From Cunninghamia lanceolata (taxonomy: Eukaryota; Streptophyta; Pinopsida; Cupressales; Cupressaceae), in assembly GCA_027924645.1 (NCBI GenBank), contig BSBN01000233.1, forward strand, positions 7,520,501-7,584,500: DNA of 64,000 bases. Reading direction: 5' to 3'. This document shows, one piece after another, positions 46,809 through 57,616 of this stretch (positions within the stretch are counted from its first letter, which is position 1; every line of letters starts with the position of its first letter). A model generated the notes under the pieces. The model ran no database searches. It was given only the letters and a program-made list of their open reading frames with translations, and was not told the DNA's origin. The translations under genes were made by a program, and so were the position numbers.

Positions 46809-47401
46809 CTAGGCATTGCAGTGAGAAAGGGAGGGGTCTTGTTTGACATACCTAACTACTCTATCTAGCTTAGAAGGATTGAGACTATGGTATCTAGCTA
46901 GTAAAATTTGGATTTTAGTATTCTTACAAGAGTCAACTATGTCAAAAGAGCTAGAAACAAAAACTTTAGGAGAAGAAGTAGAGGGTACCTCAAAAGATGA
47001 AACTTTGGGTGTAGCACTCTTTGTCTTCTTAGAACTAGCACCGATATGTCTCGACAAAATATATTTTGGAGTAGAAGAAGAACCACAAGGATGGCCTCTA
47101 GAATCTTGTCCCTTTTGTTCTTGTTGTCCCCTAGTAAACATACACAATTTGAATTGTCTATCCCAGTGTACACTTCTTCTCTAGCTTTAGGGTCTGATTC
47201 ATATTCAAAGAAATTAACGCTGGCATCACCAGATTGACTAGGTTCTTCGACATAAGGTTTCTCTATATGCTCATTCATTGAGAGCATCTGTGTGAACCTA
47301 ACCATCTCTAGACAGGATGCTCCATCATGATCTGAAGTTAAATGAAGGTTGCACATCATATGATTATTCTTACTAGTAGAACGACCACCTTCAATTGTCA
47401 A
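46809..47401 (-). pseudogene. gypsy 2 gag C-terminal/linker region
   Basis: Two overlapping frames: 47401-47150 gives NNHMMCNLHLTSDHDGASCLE, a Cys/His-containing segment, and acidic sequence; after a shift near 47140, 46809-47147 gives a Ser/Lys-rich stretch (GASSKKTKSATPKVSSFEVP) leading to LARYHSLNPSKLD. It joins gag to protease. Confidence 0.6.
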
Positions 47402-47574
47402 TCTCTAAGTTAGACCAGTAAGGGAAGTGTTATGTTATAGTTCCCCTAGGAACTATGATCTTTTCTTGATATATCTTGATAAAAAGGTTGTTGAGAGGCT
47501 TTAGGCATCTATCTCTTTAGGGTGATAATGTCATTGGCCAGTCTCTATATGACAAGATCAGTCTAGTTAATTGC

Positions 47575-48195
47575 TCAAGGTTTTCCCTTCTGTAAGTCCC
47601 TATTCCATTTGCCAGTAGTTATAAGATCATCCTTAATGGAAATGGCCACAGTTTGGGCCACTACCAAATCAGTAGCACCTTCCCTCTTTATAGGAAAACT
47701 AACATTATGAGGGAGAGAATTTATAAAGAAACATTTCAAAAAACCATCATTGGGCCTCACATCATCAATGATTCTATTTGCAAGCTTGTTGAACTTAGAC
47801 ACAAACTCTCTCATTTGTTCATGCACTTCTTTCTTCATAGAAGAGAGTTGGGCTACCAAAGTGTGTTCATTATCAATAGTTTTGAACCTATCTTCAAAAT
47901 GTTGCCTCATGGTGGCCCAGTCTTGGATAGATGCATTAGGTAAATGGTAAAAATAGTCAACTACAACATTGGTGAGAAACTCAATAAACAGTCTGACAAA
48001 TGTATCTTCATGCTGCACCCCCAAGATAGAACATGCTATGAAGAAGGCATTTATCTATTCATCTAGGGTGACTTTTTCATCCCCTCTAAATTTTGGTACA
48101 ATTTTACTAGATCCTCTAGGTAAATAATGAAGGTTTTCTCCTAACCTTAGAGGACCTATGGTAGCTCCCCATGGTACAAGAGGTGGTTGAGCCAT
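47575..48195 (-). pseudogene. gypsy 2 gag core
   Basis: From a possible start at 48195 (MAQPPLVPWGATIGPLRLGE) the frame passes one stop near 48055 and continues into 48024-47575: GVQHEDTFVRLFIEFL, ASIQDWATMRQHFEDRFKTI, EQMREFVSKFNKLANRI. This is the retrotransposon gag core (PF03732-like): W..M...F..RF then a F..RF/FxxKFxxL segment. Confidence 0.8.
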
Positions 48196-48199
48196 ATTG

Positions 48200-48660
48200 A
48201 AGGGATTATGAAATGGGAACTTAACTTGTACAGATACAACAATACTGTCAAGGGTTAAGACTTGACAATAGGAACTTGTAGACTCTCTTACAGGCAGAGG
48301 GGAAGATGGTCTACTTAAAGACTTGGCTTTACATTTAAGAGGAAAACGAGCAAGTTAAAAGGTTGAAGTATGTCAAAGTGAAAATCAAAGATACCCTTTT
48401 TTCTATCACCATGAGTATATCTTTTCATTGCCAATTTTCATAGATATGTGTATATATAAAAACAATAGTGTAGAGTCACCAAACAACTTACTGGTTGTTA
48501 CAAGGAAGGACTTTTTGGGCACGCACTTGGTTCCTCCATTTGTTAGTAGGGTTTGTCTGTCTATTATCAGGGACTGCCTGAATTTGAAGGGGTCTTTATC
48601 TCTTAGGCATAGGGACTATGCCTTTAACAAAAAAAATCTCCTAAGCCTCACCAAAGTGAC
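48200..48660. other. gypsy 2 leader or LTR remnant, no gene
   Basis: Between gag and the family B LTR. The minus strand just upstream of 48195 still reads protein-like (Ser/Pro-rich), so gag may start farther right. 48460-48660 is not recognised; a PBS could not be found. Confidence 0.4.
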
Positions 48661-50004
48661 TATTGAAATTAGGGCAGAAAACTAGGGGTGAATCAGTTGT
48701 CACAAAGCTTTATCTTTTTTTGCATTTAATCTTCTTTAGAACTTATTAATAGATTAATGATATAACCATGAAAGCATGAATCAATAACACATGAGTAGAA
48801 ACATAATCAACACACATAACAAAAGGATTTTTACGTGGAAACCCAGTTAAAGGAAAAACCATGGTGGGGGTTAACCCACAAGATTTATTCTCTATTAAAA
48901 GAATAGAAAAATGGGAAGGCACATGCCTTTGAGTGCACTACCCAAAGCTCACTACTCAAACGAGGCTCACTACCTACAAAAATATTCACATGGTTAACAC
49001 CAAAAGGTTGAACTGAGAAACAACATCTTCTCCATGTCAAGGTTCAGTTCCATTGAAGCTCACAACACCTCTGCTCTACCCCTAAACACTTCTTCATTAC
49101 CTCCACATCTTCACATCCTTCAACAACTTTACACAACTTCATTACACTTATTTATACATGACATCAACTTTGGAATGAACATCAAAGTTAGCCTTACAAT
49201 CTTCTATCTGGAATGTTCTCCAAGATAGACATTACGAGCATTTACAATCACAAGACTTGACTTAAAACAAAATACTAAATATGAACCACTACACTATCCT
49301 CCAAACATAGCTGGGACTCAAATCTTCTTCAAACAACATGCCATACTCCATAGAACTTCTCTTACATCATCCACAACATGCACCAAGCATCCGGTCGGCC
49401 AAGACTAGAAAGAACATCAACACCCAAGGAGAAATCTTCAACTACAAGCTCAATCCTCAATGCAAACCACCAACACAATAGGTACGTGATCCAAAGACCT
49501 CCACAAGCACAATGAAATCAACAAGAACAACCAAACCACCTCAAATCACCAAAATCACTTGTATCTTCATATGGGAACTTAAGAACTATAACTGTCATGA
49601 CTGTCACACTAGAAAGATTGCATGTGGACCTCCAAACCATGAACCACTTGAGTTGAGGATACACACCAACATCCCAAACATATCTCTAGAATTGTAAACC
49701 ATAATATTCCAATGCGGAGCAATCTGGACCAAATTATTGTCACTTTGTTACCTCTGAACAACTGCAAAACCTGGTTCTACTCAGATGGCCATAACTTCAC
49801 CAATCCTCCATGTAGACCTCTCAAATCTTAACTAGAGTAACTTCAGACAATCCTCTACAAAACCCTTAAGGCTGTGGACTCTGATCTTCATCTAACTGGG
49901 AATGTTGATCAATATACTTTACTAAACTACACTGTCTTCACTATCTCTGACAAAGAGATATGTTGACATCAATGACAACATATCATAAGCACATATTTAC
50001 AACA
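48661..50004 (-). repeat. 3' LTR of the second family B copy
   Basis: 1,344 bp. Its right end (TTTACAACA before ATCTCCCCCTTT) and left end (TATTGAAATTAGGGC, a decayed TGTTAGACTTAGGGC) align with the LTR at 106-1345 in reverse. It is considerably diverged from that copy. Confidence 0.82.
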
Positions 50005-50016
50005 ATCTCCCCCTTT
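50005..50016 (-). other. polypurine tract of family B copy
   Basis: Plus strand ATCTCCCCCTTT, the same tract as at 94-105 and 35849-35860. Confidence 0.88.
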
Positions 50017-50454
50017 GTAATTGATGGTAACATGTGATGTGAAAAATTGATTCAACCATCAAGACAAGGACTTCTCCCCCTTTCTCTTATCACACTTGCA
50101 ACCACTTTCTCCTTTGATCCCCCTTTCACTCGCAACTACTTAATTCTGAGTTTTTCACATGACATCTCTCCACCTTTAACATCAATGGAAAAGGGAACAT
50201 ATTTGTAATCATCTATCCCCCTTTTTATTTCTTAGATAAAGCCAAATTGAACTCCAAAATTAACATACTGACTACTCCCCCTGAGTAGCATCCCATTAAC
50301 ACCAATCTGAATCACAAGATATGACTGTGAGTTCCACTAGACTGATGCATACTAGTGCACCTTAGTTCTTAATAGGAGGAGTAATAACCCCTAGCTTCAC
50401 TCTGAGATACTCAAAAGTGTCCTTGGGTAGAGGCTTAATGAAGATATCCACAAT

Positions 50455-50895
50455 CTAATCCTTTGAAGGAACAAACTCTAATCTGACTTCATTCTCATTT
50501 ACCTTCTCTTTGAAAAAGTGAAACTTGATGGATATGTGCTTTGTCTTTGAATGCAACACCAGATTCCTTGATTTGTTTATTGCACTTGAATTATCACAAA
50601 AGATTGTAATAGGCTCTTCAAACACAATTCTAATATCCTTCAACATTTGCTTCATCCAAAAAACTTGAGTATAATTACTTGTTGCTGGTATATACTCTAC
50701 CTCTGCAGTACATAGAGATATTGCCTCCTACTTTTTGCTCAACCAAGAAACCAATCTCTTTCCTAAGAAAAATGTACCACTACTAGTACTCTTCTTGTCA
50801 TCCACATCTCCTTGATTAGACAATTGGAATCCTTCCAACTACTCAATGCAGACTTCTTCTTCCAATTCTCCATTTAGAAATGCTGACTTAAAATC
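50455..50895 (-). pseudogene. family B RT/RNase H with internal deletion
   Basis: Right to left: KSAFLNGELEEEV (RT motif, about 50860-50895), EGFQLSNQ, then at once GDVDDKKSTSSGTFFLGKRL, VSWLSKK, and TIFCDNSSAINKSRN, HSKTKHISIKFHF, VRLEFVPSKD. The first part belongs near the middle of copia RT and the second is the C-terminal RNase H; about 200 or more codons that normally separate them, including the YVDD box, are missing at about 50830. Two stops add to the decay. Confidence 0.85.
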
Positions 50896-52398
50896 TGTTT
50901 AGGGAAAAATTGGATAGTTTGTTTAAACTAGGTTAAGTGCTACCATTTCTCCACTAAGCATTGGGAGGACAAGGACTAAACTTATGAACAAGATTCTAAT
51001 CACTTTGTCTGTCCCTTTACACTTGAGTGGTTATGAAACCTAAGACTATAACTAAAGTTTTATCAAGTGTTTTCTTTTCAACCAAGTAAAACCCAAATTA
51101 TGCTTTAAATTAGAAATATACAAAAAATGATGAAACAACTGGGAAAACTAATCACAAAATTGTAGAGAGAAGGTTTTAGAGATAGTGCATCTAGATTTTG
51201 AGGACCTCTTGGACTAGGGCACCCACTTCTATGTCCTGAAAGTTTCCAAATTGGAAAATCTTCTTCATAGGGTGTCTAAGATTACTAAATGGCTTCAAGA
51301 TCCCAGAAATAACCCCTAGTTGGACTAGGGCAACCACTCCTTAGTCTTGCAAGTGTCAGAATCCAAAAATTTGAAAGTCTGTTGTGAATGTATCCTCAAT
51401 ATCTTCCTTTATGCAGCTTCTTTCTGCTGGAACCTGCAAAACACAATCTGCACCTACAAAAGAAGGAGAATGTTGTGGCTATATAGGAGCTTGCCTCAGT
51501 CAAGCCCTGTCTTTGGTATTTCTACCTCAACAATAGCCAGAGAAAAGGGATTTGCAAAAGTGTGTGCAAATCTAACAATGTGTATGCAAAAATATCAAAC
51601 CCTAGATGTCTCAATCAAGGGAAGATCAACAACTTGCTTTGCATCAATAAACACATACAACTTCACCTCAAGAAGATGAAACAAATGAAGACATGCATGA
51701 ACAAGAAGATGAATCAGCAATGTCCGTGGAGGATCTCTAAGCTTGTTGTTGGAGGCTTCAACCCTTCTCCTGATCATGTAAAAGGGTGTACAAACCCTAG
51801 GAAGAGCAAGATAGTCTCAAGATCTTGATTCCTAATCTCCATCCATTGTCTCCATGATAGAAAATACAAAATACTTCTAAGAGCTTCAACAAGTCACTGA
51901 TCTTCAATAGCAATTGTGGTAGAGTTTTGGCATCAAGCTTGCATAATAATTGTGTGTGATAAATTGATTTGCAAATGTCTTTTTATATCTAGCTATAGGG
52001 AATTCAAATTTCCAAATAACATGTCGATATTGCACGAAAACTGAGAATTTGAAAACAAAATCCCGAGGCACTCGATGGGAGATGACATCCCACCAAAATT
52101 CAAAATCCTAGGAAAAAGGGGAGGACTAGGGCATGGGTGCCCAAGTCCAAGCCCCCAATTTCTACTTAGATCTACATTTTTGGGGGTCCTAAGAACCCAA
52201 AGCTCAAATCCCCTTTCCAAGTTCTATCAACAAGTTACCTCAAAAAGTGAATAATTTACTTCTAGACTTAGTCAATCAGGGTTTTGGGAAGGCCAAAAAA
52301 GAAAATGTTTGAGAGGTCACCAAAGTGAGGAGCTAAACTGATGGAAATTGTACCATTCTATGGAAGAGGACAATTTCTGATGTTACATTTAGCCCCTA
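50896..52398 (-). repeat. gypsy 3 3' LTR, left part
   Basis: Non-coding sequence from TGTTTAGGG to the insertion at 52399. It shares ordered blocks with 23390-24260. It contains GGACTAGGGCAACCA and GGACTAGGGCACCCA words that recur at 58490-58600. Frames at 51347-51828 are weak and not protein-like. The last five bases, CCCTA (52394-52398), are the target duplication of the nested element. Confidence 0.55.
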
Positions 52399-53886
52399 TG
52401 ATGCAGAGGGATCCACACTATAACCTTCGCATATAGCATGGATGTCTGCAGCCCAACCTCATCATCATCATCTTCGCCATCATCATCATATTTCGGACGA
52501 TCACAATCATCCTCCTGCCGACTACTGTTCACCTCCTCCGCTTTCCTCCTAACATCATCATCATGATGTTCAACGGGCGCAAACATCCTCCGGTTGCACT
52601 GTTCATCAGGCACCGAACTCCATCGGCATCATCATGACCTTCAACACTCTCTTCGTCAGTAGGATATCAAATATCCGGTTGCTCCAAATATCCTGATGAC
52701 GATCACCTTCAGCACCTTCCCTTCAATGCTCCGCTAGCCGACGATACAAACAACAGCATCATGATATGGTTTATCCGGTTCTCTCGAAACCTCCTGATGA
52801 TGTTAATACAACCTTCTGCCGATACCTAAGCACTTTACAATGGCAGGATAAATTTGCATAGGGGGATATCTCAATATCCTGATGATGATGACGTCATATC
52901 CTGATGACGATGACGTCACCCAATATCCTGATGACCTCTTCAACACTTAGTCAAAAAAACTAAACTTTCACTCTCGCATCTACTCGCGATACGCGGATGA
53001 TTGGCACTCCCGATAGGTGATCCTGATGCCGATACGCTCTTCCTCGGCTCCTCCAGATGATGATCACCCCGACGCACTTGCACTTCATGCAATCGACAAC
53101 ATCATGCTCTCCTCCACTTATCCGGATGACGATGCCTAACCCGACTGCAGGATATTTGCAGAAATATCCTGATGATGCCGTCTTGACCAATTTCCAGCCT
53201 TAGCGAAATTTCACTTCGCCAATCCTCCAGGGATGACCCGATCCACTCTCAGGGTGATCTTCCAACTCAACCTTATCAACTCGACCTAGCACATGCTCAT
53301 GCTAGGGTCTTCAACACCTCTTGACGGTGAACCTGCACACCTGCATGCAAACAAACAAACTACAACCTAACCTACTGTACATGACCATTCCACCGATTAG
53401 ATGAGTCAACCAGTGGAATGGATCAGTGAATCCATGAAACCACCCAAACCAGCAGATCGATTACACAAAGGAGATTAAACAGAAAACGAAACAGGATCTT
53501 TATTGATTTCAAAGATGCAATACAATGATCAATCTCTCTCTCAGTCTCACTCTCTGCAACCTAGCTCGATCGATGATATCTGTCCGTCTATGCAATATCA
53601 ACCGATCTCATGCTTAAATAGATTATCCTACGAGTACTACTGACCCGACTCCAAGCGGCTGGGAACTCTCCAAGCGGCTGGGAGATCCAACCGATCATAC
53701 ATCATGACAGCTGTTATAACCAACTAACTAAAAATAGCAAAAGCCTGGTCAGCATGATCTTATCATGATCAGCGTGACCTTATTACATGCAATTGGCCTT
53801 AACAGACCTTCTTGGAAACACAAACAAGACCTAAAACTACTAACTGCCTCATGAAGGCCAGCTGTCAGGTAGGTGCTCCTGCACCA
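52399..53886 (-). repeat. 3' LTR of the TR-GAG-like element
   Basis: 1,488 bp, plus strand TGATGCAGAGGG to CTCCTGCACCA. Carries many TATCCTGATGA words and two TGACGTCA palindromes (52889-52896, 52911-52918). A poly(A)-signal AATAAA is on the minus strand at 53499-53504. Confidence 0.95.
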
Positions 53887-54263
53887 TACTCCCCAACAGA
53901 AAAGAACTCATGTCCCATGAGTTTAGTATGTGGAAGTCCTCCACCTCTACACTTTGCTTTGTCAATAGTCTGACCTGCTCCAGCTTTGTCTGCTGCTGTC
54001 TCTTGGCTGCTCCAAGACTTCTGAACTGTAACTTGCTTTCTGGGAAGTAAATCCTCATGCCTGTTGATGTAGGCCTTTTTCTCACATACCCTGTGTTTGT
54101 CAGGTTGTCTGATCAGAATCTCTGTCTGAACTGCCTCTTGAACTGCTGAAATGTTCAACTCTATCTTCCTGTCAATCTTTATAGGACAAGCAATAGTCCC
54201 AACTATGACAACAACCTTGTCATGCTTCTGAACTGGTTGCTGTTTGTACCCCTGTTTCTGAAC
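53865..54263 (-). other. in-frame extension after the gag-protease stop
   Basis: After the TAG at 54264-54266 the same frame stays open for about 132 codons to 53865, running a few codons into the LTR. Peptide pieces: VQKQGYKQQPVQ, VGTIACPIKIDRKIEL, HRVCEKKAYINRHEDL, ending MGHEFFSVGEYGAG. No RT motif. It may be the worn remains of pol ends fused by deletion, or a readthrough extension. Confidence 0.55.
53887..53897 (-). other. polypurine-like tract of the TR-GAG-like element
   Basis: The minus strand reads TGTTGGGGAGTA directly before the LTR start TGGTGCAGG. Purine-rich but shorter than usual. Confidence 0.6.
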
Positions 54264-56015
54264 CTACTGCTGACCCCTGTCAGTCACAACTGAAACGTTC
54301 TTCAGCTTGTTGTCTGTAACAACTCCTTTCCCTGCAGTGTCCTGAACTGCCTTTATGCCTGCTCCTCTAGGCATCTGCACAAATTCCTTCTTTCCCATTA
54401 AAATGATTTGGGCTGCCTTCTGTACTGCAGCTTTTGCCTGCAATGGCATCAACTTAATAATCTTCCCATCCTTCTTGATGGTGTAGGTATTAGCATACCC
54501 ATCATACAGTACCCTTCTGTCAAATTGCCATGGTCTACCCAACAGTAGGTGACAACATTCCATAGGCAAAATATCACACAAAATTCTATCCTGATATGCT
54601 CCAATCTGGAAATCCACATATGCCTGTTCAGAGACAAAAAGTGATTGACTATCACTCACCCAAGATGCCTTGTAAGGGTGTGGATGTGGAATCCTTTCCA
54701 AATGCAGTTTATCCACCATCTCCTGAGATACCATGTTGTCTGTTGAACCAGTATCAATGACAACCTTACATACCTTACCTTTACTCTTACATGTGGTCTT
54801 GAAAAGAGCTCTTCTTTGCATCATATCCTTTGATGCCTGCAAACTAATTCTCCTTAACATCAATGATTCTCCACTCTCTGGATATCCATAATTCTCAGGA
54901 CCTCTGTTTGAACTCTGTGCACTTTCTTCTACTTTCTCTTCTTGCACAAGTTGTACTCTCTTGTCATTAGTTCTATCATTTCTGGATGATGAACCTTTGT
55001 TTTCTGGACATTTGAAAGATGGATGACCAAACTCACCACAGGTGTAACACTTTCCTGAAAATGTAGTAGAACCTCTACCACCTCCAAATCTTCCTCTATT
55101 ACCTTTCCATCCACCTCTGAAATCAGACTGTCCCTGTCCTTTACCAGTGTCTTCTTGACCCTCATTGGTTTGCTTTTGTGTAGGGGTTGTTCCTCTTCCC
55201 CTATGGTTTCCTCTACCTCTCATGGACTTATCATGTCCTCTATTCATCTTTTCTTCAATCCTGATTGCCATTTGGTAACAATCCTCCACATTCTTAGGGT
55301 TAGCTAACACTAACTCATCCTGTATGTTAAACCTCAAACCAGCCAAGTACCTAGCCACCTTTTCTACCTCATTCTCATGATGACCAGATCTCATACTTAA
55401 CAGATAAAATTCCTCAGTATATGCTTTCACATCCCTGTCTTTCTGCTTTAAAAATTGCAGCTTCTTAAACATCTGGATTTCATAATCCCTTGGCAAGAAT
55501 TTACCCTTTATCCTTGCTACCATCTTATCCCATGAAGTGATCTTAGACTTCCCTTGTTTCCTTCTCTCAGATTGTACATAATCCCACCATACCAAAGCAT
55601 GACCTCCTAACTTGGTCTTTGCAATCTTTACTTTCTGATCTTTAGCAACATCTTCACATTCAAAGTGATTATCAAGTGCAGCAATCCAATCCAATAACTC
55701 ATCTTCATTCAAGCTTCCAGTATACTTAGTAACATCAACCTTTACCTTAGGTTTATCATTCTGCACTGCCTTTAACAGTTTTGCCAATCTCTGGTCTTCA
55801 GCATCCAGATCTTCAGCTACCTCTTCATACTCTTCAACAGTATCTTCCTCTTCTTCAGACTCACTGTCTTCCACTTCCCTCTTTTTGTTCTTTTCCAGGG
55901 CTGTCAGCCTGGCTTGAAGTGCTTCAGCAAGCTCCTTCATCTTCCTCATCTCTCTAGCATGTTTCTCCTTCATCTCCTGCAATTCCCTTGCAATACCACT
56001 ACCTTTCGGAGGCAT
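54264..56015 (-). CDS. Gag-protease polyprotein of the TR-GAG-like element
   Basis: Intact 583-codon frame from MPPKGSGIARELQEMKEKHA. Residues 10-45 are coiled coil, 46-75 very acidic, 125-225 the gag core (ALVWWDYVQSERRKQ, WDKMVARIKGKFLPRDY, VEKVARYLAGLRFNIQDEL), 260-318 an RG/GGR-rich RNA-binding region, 323-336 a zinc knuckle (CYTCGEFGHPSFKC), and 415-500 an aspartic protease with intact DTGS at 421-424 and LLGRPWQFDRR near 490. It should form the particle and cut itself. The C-terminus is basic. Being unbroken in a window of pseudogenes supports recent activity. Chromovirus-like by its LLGRPWQFD motif. Confidence 0.95.
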   Translation of the reverse strand: MPPKGSGIARELQEMKEKHAREMRKMKELAEALQARLTALEKNKKREVEDSESEEEEDTVEEYEEVAEDLDAEDQRLAKLLKAVQNDKPKVKVDVTKYTGSLNEDELLDWIAALDNHFECEDVAKDQKVKIAKTKLGGHALVWWDYVQSERRKQGKSKITSWDKMVARIKGKFLPRDYEIQMFKKLQFLKQKDRDVKAYTEEFYLLSMRSGHHENEVEKVARYLAGLRFNIQDELVLANPKNVEDCYQMAIRIEEKMNRGHDKSMRGRGNHRGRGTTPTQKQTNEGQEDTGKGQGQSDFRGGWKGNRGRFGGGRGSTTFSGKCYTCGEFGHPSFKCPENKGSSSRNDRTNDKRVQLVQEEKVEESAQSSNRGPENYGYPESGESLMLRRISLQASKDMMQRRALFKTTCKSKGKVCKVVIDTGSTDNMVSQEMVDKLHLERIPHPHPYKASWVSDSQSLFVSEQAYVDFQIGAYQDRILCDILPMECCHLLLGRPWQFDRRVLYDGYANTYTIKKDGKIIKLMPLQAKAAVQKAAQIILMGKKEFVQMPRGAGIKAVQDTAGKGVVTDNKLKNVSVVTDRGQQ

Positions 56016-56113
56016 TTTGTCAACCTCTCAATCAACACACAACACACAATTCAACTCTACCTCTGCCCTTTCAGTGACAGAATCAACACACAATAGCCCA
56101 GATGTTTTGCTGA

Positions 56114-56125
56114 GCTCTGATACCA
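56114..56125 (-). other. primer-binding site of the TR-GAG-like element
   Basis: Plus strand GCTCTGATACCA three bases before the LTR start at 56129; minus strand TGGTATCAGAGC, initiator tRNA-Met type. Confidence 0.92.
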
Positions 56126-56618
56126 CTATGATGCAGAGGGATCCACACTATAACCTTCGCATATAGCATGGATGTCTGCAGCCCAACCTCATCATCATCA
56201 TCTTCGCCATCATCATCATATTTCGGATGATCACAATCATCCTCCTGCCGACTACTGTTCACCTCCTCTGCTTTCCTCCTAACATCATCATCATGATGTT
56301 CAACGGGCGCAAACATCCTCCGGTTGCACTGTTCATCAGGCACCGAACTCCATCGGCATCATCATGACCTTCAACACTCTCTTCGTCAGCAGGATATCAA
56401 ATATCCGGTTGCTCCAAATATCCTGATGACGATCACCTTCAGCACCTTCCCTTCGATGCTCCGCTAGCCGACGATACAAACAACAGCATCATGATATGGT
56501 TTATCCGGTTCTCTCGAAACCTCCTGATGATGTTAATACAACCTTCTGCCGATACCTAAGCACTTTACAACGGTAGGATAAATTTGCATAGGGGGATATC
56601 TCAATATCCTGATGACGA

Positions 56619-56648
56619 TGACGTCATATCCTGATGATGATGACGTCA
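56619..56648. promoter_or_regulatory. paired TGACGTCA palindromes
   Basis: Two perfect 8-bp TGACGTCA sites, start to start 22 bp, kept in both LTRs (52889 and 52911 in the other). TGACG cores are the known target of TGA-class bZIP factors. They lie downstream of the presumed TATA box, so they could act as a downstream enhancer or be part of the CTGATGA repeat structure. Confidence 0.5.
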
Positions 56649-57341
56649 CCCAATATCCTGATGACCTCTTCAACACTTAGTCAAAAAAACTGAACTTTCA
56701 CTCTCGCATCTACTCGCGATACGCGGATGATTGGCACTCCCGATAGGTGATCCTGATGCCGATACGCTCTTCCTTGGCTCCTCCAGATGATGATCACCCT
56801 GACGCACTTGCACTTCATGCAATCGACAACATCATGCTCTCCTCCACTTATCCGGATGACGATGCCTAACCCGACTGCAGGATATTTGCAGAAATATCCT
56901 GATGATGCCGTCTTGACCAATTTCCAGCCTTAGCAAAATTTCACTTCGCCGATCCTCCAAGGATGACCCGATCTACTCTCAGGGTGATCTTCCAACTCAA
57001 CCTTATCAACTCGACCTAGCACATGCTCATGCTAGGGTCTTCAACACCTCTTGACGGTGAACCTGCACACCTGCATGCAAACAAACAAACTACAACCTAA
57101 CCTACTGTACATGACCATTCCACTGATCAGATGAGTCAACCGGTGGAATGGATCAGTGAATCCATGAAACCACCCAAACCAGCAGATCGATTACACAAAG
57201 GAGATTAAACAGAAAATGAAATAGGATCTTTATTGATTTCAAAGATGCAATACAATGATCAATCTCTCTCTCAGTCTCACTCTCTGCAACCTAGCTTGAT
57301 CGATGATATCTGTCCGTCTATGCAATATCAACCGATCTCAT

Positions 57342-57350
57342 GCTTAAATA
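57342..57350 (-). promoter_or_regulatory. TATA-like box in the 5' LTR of the TR-GAG-like element
   Basis: Minus strand TATTTAAGC, about 110 bases upstream of the AATAAA at 57229-57234, which fits a short R region. The same site exists in the 3' LTR 3,730 bases to the left. Not the classic TATAAATA, so moderate confidence. Confidence 0.5.
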
Positions 57351-57616
57351 GATTATCCTACGAGTACTACTGACCCGACTCCAAGCGGCTGGGAACTCTC
57401 CAAGTGGCTGGGAGATCCAACCGATCATACATCATGACAGCTGTTATAACCAACTAACTAAAAATAGCAAAAGCCTGGTCAGCATGATCTTATCATGATC
57501 AACGTGACCTTATTACATGCAATTGGCCTTAACAGACCTTCTTGGAAACACAAACAAGACCTAAAACTACTAACTGCCTCATGAAGGCCAGCTGTCAGGT
57601 AGGTGCTCCTGCACCA

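Larger units (their letters stand above)
30570..48660 (-). mobile_element. gypsy 2: TAT-type Ty3/gypsy with an extra 3' ORF, split by a family A insertion
   Basis: Right to left: gag (about 48195-47000), protease (46680-46380), archaeal-type RNase H (46321-45731), RT (45250-44500), RNase H (44470-44030), integrase (43850-42777), then across the family A insertion an extra ORF (34260-31533), a possible polypurine tract at about 31358-31370 and a presumed 3' LTR to the left. The extra RNase H places it in the TAT branch. The outer limits are estimates; neither LTR could be matched to the other. Confidence 0.65.
48661..50895 (-). mobile_element. family B Ty1/copia, 3' part (LTR to RT remnant)
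   Basis: Right to left: RT fragment, RNase H, 3' UTR with G-rich patches, polypurine tract, 3' LTR 48661-50004. It is cut at 50895 where the gypsy 3 LTR begins, as expected if gypsy 3 inserted into it; the upstream part would lie beyond the window's right end. Confidence 0.8.
52399..57616 (-). mobile_element. TR-GAG-like non-autonomous LTR retrotransposon (Gag-protease only)
   Basis: 5,218 bp between CCCTA duplications (52394-52398 and 57617-57621). LTRs are both exactly 1,488 bp (52399-53886, 56129-57616) and differ at roughly two dozen sites, nearly all transitions. The internal 2.2 kb has a PBS, one gag-protease ORF and a polypurine-like tract (complement of ACTCCCCAACA) but no RT, RNase H or integrase. 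This matches the plant TR-GAG class, which needs a helper's polymerase and integrase. It is among the youngest insertions here. Confidence 0.94.
56129..57616 (-). repeat. 5' LTR of the TR-GAG-like element
   Basis: 1,488 bp. Reading leftwards from 57616: a TATA-like TATTTAAGC at 57342-57350, then AATAAA at 57229-57234, then a long U5-like part with CTGATGA repeats and TGACGTCA at 56619-56626 and 56641-56648. U3 is therefore short (about 270 bp) and the leader long. Confidence 0.95.

Noticed and set aside
52399..57616. TR-GAG-like unit as the promoter or regulatory region of a host gene
   Set aside because: The two equal LTRs, PBS and CCCTA duplications fully explain the structure; no host exon adjoins it.
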